A DNA stretch of 18,470 nt from an uncultured Desulfobacterium sp. (GTDB taxonomy: Bacteria; Desulfobacterota; Desulfobacteria; Desulfobacterales; Desulfobacteraceae): assembly GCA_937124525.1 (NCBI GenBank), contig CAKZLA010000083.1, positions 1-18,470 on the forward strand, read 5' to 3'. The stretch's first letter is position 1, and every line of letters begins with the position of its first letter. The position numbers and the translations under genes are program-made. The notes below the pieces were generated by a model that saw only the letters and a program-made list of their open reading frames with translations, ran no database searches and was not told the DNA's origin. This document shows positions 14,906 through 18,470 of the stretch, piece after piece.

Positions 14906-14934
14906 TTGACAATTTTTGCTTAGCCCAATAAAAT
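14906..14934 (+). promoter_or_regulatory. Strong sigma70-like promoter
   Basis: Exact TTGACA (14906-14911), a 17-bp spacer, then TAAAAT (14929-14934). The only plus-strand gene downstream is the DtxR-type regulator at 15363, which would give a leader of about 420 nt ending in an R1 copy. It could also drive an unannotated small RNA. Confidence 0.5.
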
Positions 14935-15240
14935 TTTATTTTTTTGTTAAAAACCTGGTCCTCTGGGTCAGAATTTTTATTTATTAACTTAATAACGCCA
15001 TGTTGGCTCACCGATACAAGGAATAATACAATGGCATAATGCCGTCCCCGACGATTGTACTGACCGGAGCGGTAAGGTCGGAGAGAATTTTTACCCTGCC
15101 AGGCTAAAGAATAGAGATTGTGGTTAGCTGTCCTCAAACAACCTGCGCTTTTTAACGTCTATAAGGACAAAAATTCTCCCCCTTTGATTTTCAATGATCT
15201 GGCCAGGGTAGCTGCGGTGAGTTCTGCTGTCGGCATTTTT

Positions 15241-15340
15241 ATATAACTGCCACGGGTAGACCCGTATTGGGGATCTGGCCTGCCCACAACGAAAGTTGAA
15301 ACTCTAATAACTACAATGTTTTGGACGGAGTTTCATATAA
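15241..15340 (+). repeat. R1 repeat, copy 4 (leader of the DtxR-type gene)
   Basis: GGGTAG/CTGCCC stem (G-U at one pair), then GAAACTCT pairing with GGAGTTTC, ending in TTTCATATAA 22 bp before the ATG. Its last 30 bp are nearly identical to copy 2 in front of the metal ATPase. Confidence 0.85.
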
Positions 15341-15362
15341 AAAAATATCCAAGAGGAGACCG

Positions 15363-16124
15363 ATGAAAAAAAAATGGTTGACTGCAAGCCTTGAAGACTA
15401 TCTTGAGACCATTTATCATATAATTGAAGATAAGCAGGCAGCACGGGTGAAGGAGATTGCAAAACGGCTTGAGGTGAATAACTCTTCTGTAACGGGGGCC
15501 CTGAAAAATCTTTCCAAGAAGGGGCTTCTGAATTATGCACCCTATGATGTGATTACCCTGACCGACAAGGGAGAAGATATAGCCCTGGACGTGATTCGCC
15601 GCCATCGGATATTGAAAAAATTTATCACCGACATCCTCTGCATTGAAGGGGAGCTGGCAGATGATGCCGCCTGCAAGATGGAACACTCCGTGACCCCCGA
15701 GGTACTCGAGCGCATCGTGCGATTCGTGGAGTTTGCCGAGGTATGTCCCCGGAGCGGTAAACAGTGGATCTCCGGGTTCCGGAGGTTCTGCGAGAGCAAC
15801 TTTTCCCTTGAGCAGTGTCGGGAAGGTGTCGAGCGCTGCATGGGAGACATCAAGGATTTTTCCGTCAAATGTACCACGGCCAACCAGGATCCCTCCCCCC
15901 TGAGCCTACTTCCAGAAGGGACAAAGGCGCGGCTGATCAGTTTCGGTAAAAACTCAGTTATGGGGAAACGGTTCAAAGAGCTCGGCATCACTCCGGGCAG
16001 CCTGTTTGAGATTCAGGGTATTGTGCCGGGAACAGAGGATATTGAACTGGATGTCCGGGGATATCATCTCACGGTAAGGAAGGTGGATGCTAAAAAGGTG
16101 ATGGTGGTTCCCTTCGAAGTGTAG
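15363..16124 (+). CDS. DtxR/MntR family metal-dependent regulator with FeoA-like C-terminal domain
   Basis: 253 residues. Residues 1-72 form the winged helix-turn-helix (SLEDYLETIY, KEIAKRLEVNNSSVTGALKNL, KGLLNY). Residues 73-140 form the dimerisation and metal-binding part (RRHRILKKFI, CKMEHSV). A linker with several Cys follows, then an SH3-like FeoA domain at about 178-253 (LPEGTKARLISFG...LGITPGS...VVPF). The visible ligands are mixed: Asp12 as in MntR, but Cys104-x-x-Glu107-His108 as in DtxR/IdeR. It therefore senses Fe(II) or Mn(II); which is not certain. ATG 15363 has AAGAGGAG upstream; an ATG at 15321 lies inside the R1 repeat and is rejected. The stop is TAG. It may share leader-level control with the ATPase, which has the same R1 element. 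Confidence 0.92.
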   Translation: MKKKWLTASLEDYLETIYHIIEDKQAARVKEIAKRLEVNNSSVTGALKNLSKKGLLNYAPYDVITLTDKGEDIALDVIRRHRILKKFITDILCIEGELADDAACKMEHSVTPEVLERIVRFVEFAEVCPRSGKQWISGFRRFCESNFSLEQCREGVERCMGDIKDFSVKCTTANQDPSPLSLLPEGTKARLISFGKNSVMGKRFKELGITPGSLFEIQGIVPGTEDIELDVRGYHLTVRKVDAKKVMVVPFEV

Positions 16125-16175
16125 TCCTGTTCTTGTTTGTGCATCTCCTTATTTTCTCGTCAGTTACAGGTTTTC

Positions 16176-16200
16176 GGCATTTTCTGCCTTTTTATTTTTA
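16176..16200 (+). terminator. Weak terminator after the DtxR-type gene
   Basis: GGCA-TTTTC-TGCC hairpin (16176-16188) followed by a T-rich tract. The stem is only 4 bp. Confidence 0.35.
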
Positions 16201-16244
16201 CCCCACCCATGATACTGAAAAAAAATAGACTGGCAAGTTAAAGG

Positions 16245-16273
16245 TTGACTTGGGGTCGGTTTTATTGTAGAAA
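16245..16273 (+). promoter_or_regulatory. Probable tRNA promoter
   Basis: TTGACT (16245-16250), a 17-bp spacer and TAGAAA, 40 bp before the tRNA. The -10 box is poor. Confidence 0.4.
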
Positions 16274-16312
16274 GGCCTCCATTGTGATGAAGGTGTCATG
16301 CTTTTGTTGTGA

Positions 16313-16397
16313 GCCGAAGTGGTGGAATTGGTAGACACGCTAGACTTAGGATCTAGTGCCGCAAGGCGTGGAGGTTCAAGCCCTCTCTTCGGTACCA
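16313..16397 (+). tRNA. tRNA-Leu (anticodon TAG)
   Basis: Acceptor arm GCCGAAG pairs with CTTCGGT (G-U at the first pair), followed by A and encoded CCA. D-loop with TGGAATTGGTAGACA. Anticodon arm CTAGA-CTTAGGA-TCTAG gives anticodon TAG, reading CUA and other CUN codons. A long variable arm (class II) and T-loop GGTTCAAGCC fit leucine tRNA. Full length 85 nt, intact. Confidence 0.96.
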
Positions 16398-16409
16398 TAT
16401 ATTAAATAA

Positions 16410-16447
16410 AAGGTCTTACAGGTGATCCACCTGCAAGACCTTTTTTT
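16410..16447. terminator. Intrinsic terminator, usable on both strands
   Basis: AGGTCTT-A-CAGGTG, loop ATC, CACCTG-C-AAGACCT, flanked by A-run and T-run (T7). It lies 13 bp after the tRNA and 64 bp beyond the end of the convergent LysM gene, so it can serve both. Confidence 0.9.
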
Positions 16448-16511
16448 GTTTAGGTGCCCTGCCCGGGGCTTGCCTGGAGCAGGGGGGCGTATGGGTGGTG
16501 ATCGTGTTCAT

Positions 16512-17555
16512 TTATCTGACGATGTCACCGATGAGAACCTCTGCCTTGGAAGAAAGAATTTTCACCGTGGCAGAAATGGCTTCGGTGTGCAGTACTATCA
16601 GTTTGCCGTTTTTTAACGGGGGCATAGGGACGGGTGCTTTAAACAAACTCGTTGATGGGTCGGTCTGGGTTTTATAAAGGGTGTAGATGTCTCCGGGCTT
16701 GACATTTTTTTGACTTCCCGCATCCATGAAGGCAATGCTGTCCTCGCCAAGGAGTTCGTTGTCATCCTGTGCGCAAACTATTCTGGCCTCAATGGTTTGG
16801 GGTGTTGAATTGACTGTTATTTCTTTTTTTAGTGGGCTATGGGCCATGATGGGGTCCCCGGGCTGAGATGATCTGAAGGCTATGTCAATAATGCCCCGGG
16901 TAAAGGTGTCGCTGGTTTCCAGAATGGTTACTATGGCCTTTATGTTGTGTTTTACGCCCTTGAATTTTATTTTGTCATATTCCATGCTCACTTGTTTTGT
17001 TGAAAAAATATGATATTGGGTCCCTGGGATGAAATTGTTTTTTGCCACAGGTTTGATAAATATCGTATCTCCCTTTGATAAAAGGGTGCCACCGTTTTCA
17101 GACATGAGAATATGGCCCAGGGGGGGCACGGGGGTCTGTTTAACGAAATCTAAATTTATAGTGGTGATTCCATGCACATGGATTTCGGGTCCAGGTGCCG
17201 GGGAGGGGGGCACCAGTGATGTTGATGGGTCTTCCGGGGGTGCTGGGGAAACTGAAGAGGGGCTTTTAGGTTTCATCCCATCGGCCAGAAAGACTCTGAT
17301 TTTGTTTCCCGGGTAGATCCAGTGGGGATTTTTGATCTGATGATTCATCTCCCATAATCCTGGCCAGACCCACTGGGAATTGTAGAATTTTAGGGATAAA
17401 TCCCATAGGGTATCCCCTCTTTTGATGGTGTAGTAAAATACCGGCCCCTGGTCGGTTTCCACCATTTCGGTTCCTGGTATTGCAGAGGTGGCACTGCCTG
17501 TCATGGGCAATAGCATTAAAAAAATAAATACCAGGGTTCCTATTGTTTTTTTCAT
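16512..17555 (-). CDS. Secreted LysM-domain protein
   Basis: 347 residues. N-terminal Sec signal peptide (KK, then LVFIFLMLLPM, cleavage near residue 22-25). One LysM domain at about 42-90 (YTIKRGDTLWDLSLKFYNSQWVWPGLWEMN...NPHWIYPGNKIRV), expected to bind peptidoglycan. A Pro/Ser-rich linker follows at about 95-122, then a 220-residue C-terminal part with recurring K/S-x-G-D segments (LSKGDTIFIKP, VKPGDIYTLYK, LIGDIVR) that look like small beta domains. I do not recognise that part. GGGGGAAA precedes the ATG. Monocistronic, convergent with the tRNA. A periplasmic cell-wall-associated role is likely. Confidence 0.9.
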   Translation of the reverse strand: MKKTIGTLVFIFLMLLPMTGSATSAIPGTEMVETDQGPVFYYTIKRGDTLWDLSLKFYNSQWVWPGLWEMNHQIKNPHWIYPGNKIRVFLADGMKPKSPSSVSPAPPEDPSTSLVPPSPAPGPEIHVHGITTINLDFVKQTPVPPLGHILMSENGGTLLSKGDTIFIKPVAKNNFIPGTQYHIFSTKQVSMEYDKIKFKGVKHNIKAIVTILETSDTFTRGIIDIAFRSSQPGDPIMAHSPLKKEITVNSTPQTIEARIVCAQDDNELLGEDSIAFMDAGSQKNVKPGDIYTLYKTQTDPSTSLFKAPVPMPPLKNGKLIVLHTEAISATVKILSSKAEVLIGDIVR

Positions 17556-17879
17556 GCGATTTCCCCCATGGATATGAAAAAAGATGGCGTGGGATTTGAG
17601 TTTTGCTGGTTTGTCAAAAAGAAATTTTTTGTCGTTGTGTTCAGCAGAATATTCTTTCGGGAGTTCATAGGAAATAATCTACCCAACATTAATGAACCTC
17701 ATACCGTCTATCTGGAGCCCTCCATGCAAAAGTGGGCAGTTTTATTATTATGAAGTCCCTTACTTTTGTATTTAAACCGGCGGGAGGTTAAATGTCAAGC
17801 CATGATCTGGAATGCAACTGACCCGGATGGCATAAAACTACCTACAGATCCGGTGATTTAAGTGAACATAGGAGAGATG
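17556..17879. other. Intergenic gap between divergent LysM and HD genes
   Basis: AT-rich. It holds the 17661-17695 sequence shared with the R2 insertion site, and a poor AAAAGTGGGCAGTTTTA stretch resembling the hairpin at 14339. No clear promoter was seen for either gene, and the open frame at 17568-17753 has no ribosome-binding site. Confidence 0.5.
17661..17695 (+). repeat. R7: uninterrupted relative of the R2 insertion site
   Basis: GAGTTCATA, then GGAAATAA, then TCTACCCAACATTAATGA. At 14132-14303 the same flanks (GAGTTCATA and TCTACCCAACATTACTGA) surround the R2 element, with its 8-bp target duplicated as GAAAATGA. Homology ends soon after, so R7 is itself a short dispersed repeat. Confidence 0.7.
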
Positions 17880-18434
17880 ATGAATCAAAAAATTACGGAT
17901 CTTTTTTTCGAGGCAAATATGCTCACCCGGTTGCCAAGATCCGGGTATCAGTTTTTGGGAGCAGGTAAGGAAAGTGTGGCGGAACACAGCTTTATGACCG
18001 CATTTATCTGTCTTGCCATGGCAAATATGGAGCCCTGTGTGGATGCGGGGAAAATCGTGTCCATGGCCCTGGTCCATGACCTTGCCGAAGCAAGAACCGG
18101 AGATCTGAACTATGTTCAAAAACAATATGTCACTGCCAGGGAGGATCTGGCCTTGTCACGCATGGCAAAGGGCTTTGCCTTTGGAGAATCCATTGTCGCC
18201 CTGGTCAATGAGTTTAATCAAGGGGAAACAAGGGAGGCCATGTTGGCCCGGGATGCAGACCAGCTCTCATTTATCCTTGAACTGAAAAAATTACAGGATA
18301 TTGGGACTAAAACCCCTGATAAATGGTTGCCCCATGTCCTGGAACGGTTAAAGACCGACACCGGACGTGCCTTGGCCAGCACGCTTATGGCATCCAATTG
18401 GGATGACTGGTGGCTGAAAAATTACAGTGAATGA
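17880..18434 (+). CDS. HD-domain hydrolase, YfbR/HDDC2-like 5'-deoxynucleotidase
   Basis: 184 residues, the usual size. The signature R-S-G-Y...ESVAEHS...A...H-D appears as LPRSGYQFLGAGKESVAEHSF, with metal ligands His36, then His66-Asp67 (LVHDLAEARTGD), and a later Asp in LARDADQLSFI. This matches the YfbR/HDDC2 group that dephosphorylates deoxynucleoside 5'-monophosphates using a divalent metal in the cytoplasm. The start is placed at ATG 17880, 5 bp after AGGAG; ATG 17877 is too close and GTG 17862 precedes the ribosome-binding site. It has no operon partner in view and no evident tie to the methyltransferase cluster. Confidence 0.9.
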   Translation: MNQKITDLFFEANMLTRLPRSGYQFLGAGKESVAEHSFMTAFICLAMANMEPCVDAGKIVSMALVHDLAEARTGDLNYVQKQYVTAREDLALSRMAKGFAFGESIVALVNEFNQGETREAMLARDADQLSFILELKKLQDIGTKTPDKWLPHVLERLKTDTGRALASTLMASNWDDWWLKNYSE

Positions 18435-18470
18435 TGCCACCACCCCCACACATCTAATCTATATGGGTCT

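Larger units (their letters stand above)
14356..15240. other. About 0.9 kb with no convincing gene
   Basis: Open frames here on both strands are low-complexity or basic and lack ribosome-binding sites; I do not accept any as a gene. The stretch contains a short Cys-rich open frame (14482-14628, minus) that may be a relic, a near-palindrome GTACACTGGTGTAC (about 14785), a strong promoter-like pair at 14906-14934, and AAAAATTCTC with its complement (about 15085 and 15170). The rest shows nothing recognisable. Confidence 0.5.

Noticed and set aside
14574..15137. 187-codon minus-strand open frame
   Set aside because: Basic, low-information sequence, no ribosome-binding site, and it runs across a strong plus-strand promoter; a neighbouring frame looks more protein-like at the end.
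17568..17753. 61-codon open frame between the LysM and HD genes
   Set aside because: No ribosome-binding site, and it contains the R7 repeat; reads like intergenic sequence.

Overview
The window looks like chromosome of an anaerobic, Gram-negative sulfate-reducer-type bacterium (Desulfobacterota, Desulfobacteraceae-like). Support: several corrinoid-dependent methyltransferase components, a tetrahydrofolate-type methyltransferase, DUF1638 and DUF2284 accessory proteins, a signal-peptide-bearing outer-membrane protein, and moderate GC. The assignment is inference; there is no rRNA or marker gene here.

Layout. 1-2114: a P1B-type metal ATPase preceded by two tandem copies of a ~95-bp structured repeat (R1) and interrupted by one in-frame TAG. 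2378-5990 (minus strand): an operon of GntR/UTRA regulator, corrinoid protein, UroD-type methyltransferase (frame broken in an A run) and DUF2284 protein. 6218-13864 (plus strand, divergent): DUF1638 protein (3' end shifted in a T run), methyl-THF:corrinoid methyltransferase, second corrinoid protein, outer-membrane channel, second UroD-type methyltransferase, MFS transporter, third UroD-type methyltransferase. 13865-15362: a ~1.5-kb stretch without a convincing gene, holding repeats, a strong sigma70-like promoter and a possible coding relic. 15363-16124: a DtxR/MntR-type regulator with a FeoA-like tail, behind another R1 copy. 16313-16397: tRNA-Leu(TAG) with a shared terminator. 16512-17555 (minus): secreted LysM protein. 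17880-18434: HD-domain nucleotidase-like protein.

How the genes may work together. A UroD-type methyltransferase would move a methyl group from an imported methylated compound to a corrinoid protein. The MtgA-like enzyme would pass it to tetrahydrofolate, feeding the Wood-Ljungdahl pathway. The outer-membrane channel (resembling the family found in phenol-degradation clusters) and the MFS protein suggest uptake of a small organic substrate, possibly a methoxylated aromatic; the substrate is inference. The GntR protein is the likely local regulator, and a palindrome sits just downstream of a good promoter in front of the MtgA-like gene.

Most striking: nearly every gap in the plus-strand cluster holds a different short palindromic repeat. 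They fall into several families (named R1-R7 here). Some have clear target-site duplications, and one has a related unoccupied site elsewhere in the window. R1 always ends 16-22 bp before a start codon, so it may act as a structured leader RNA. Three reading-frame lesions (a TAG and two homopolymer shifts) lie in the left 7 kb.
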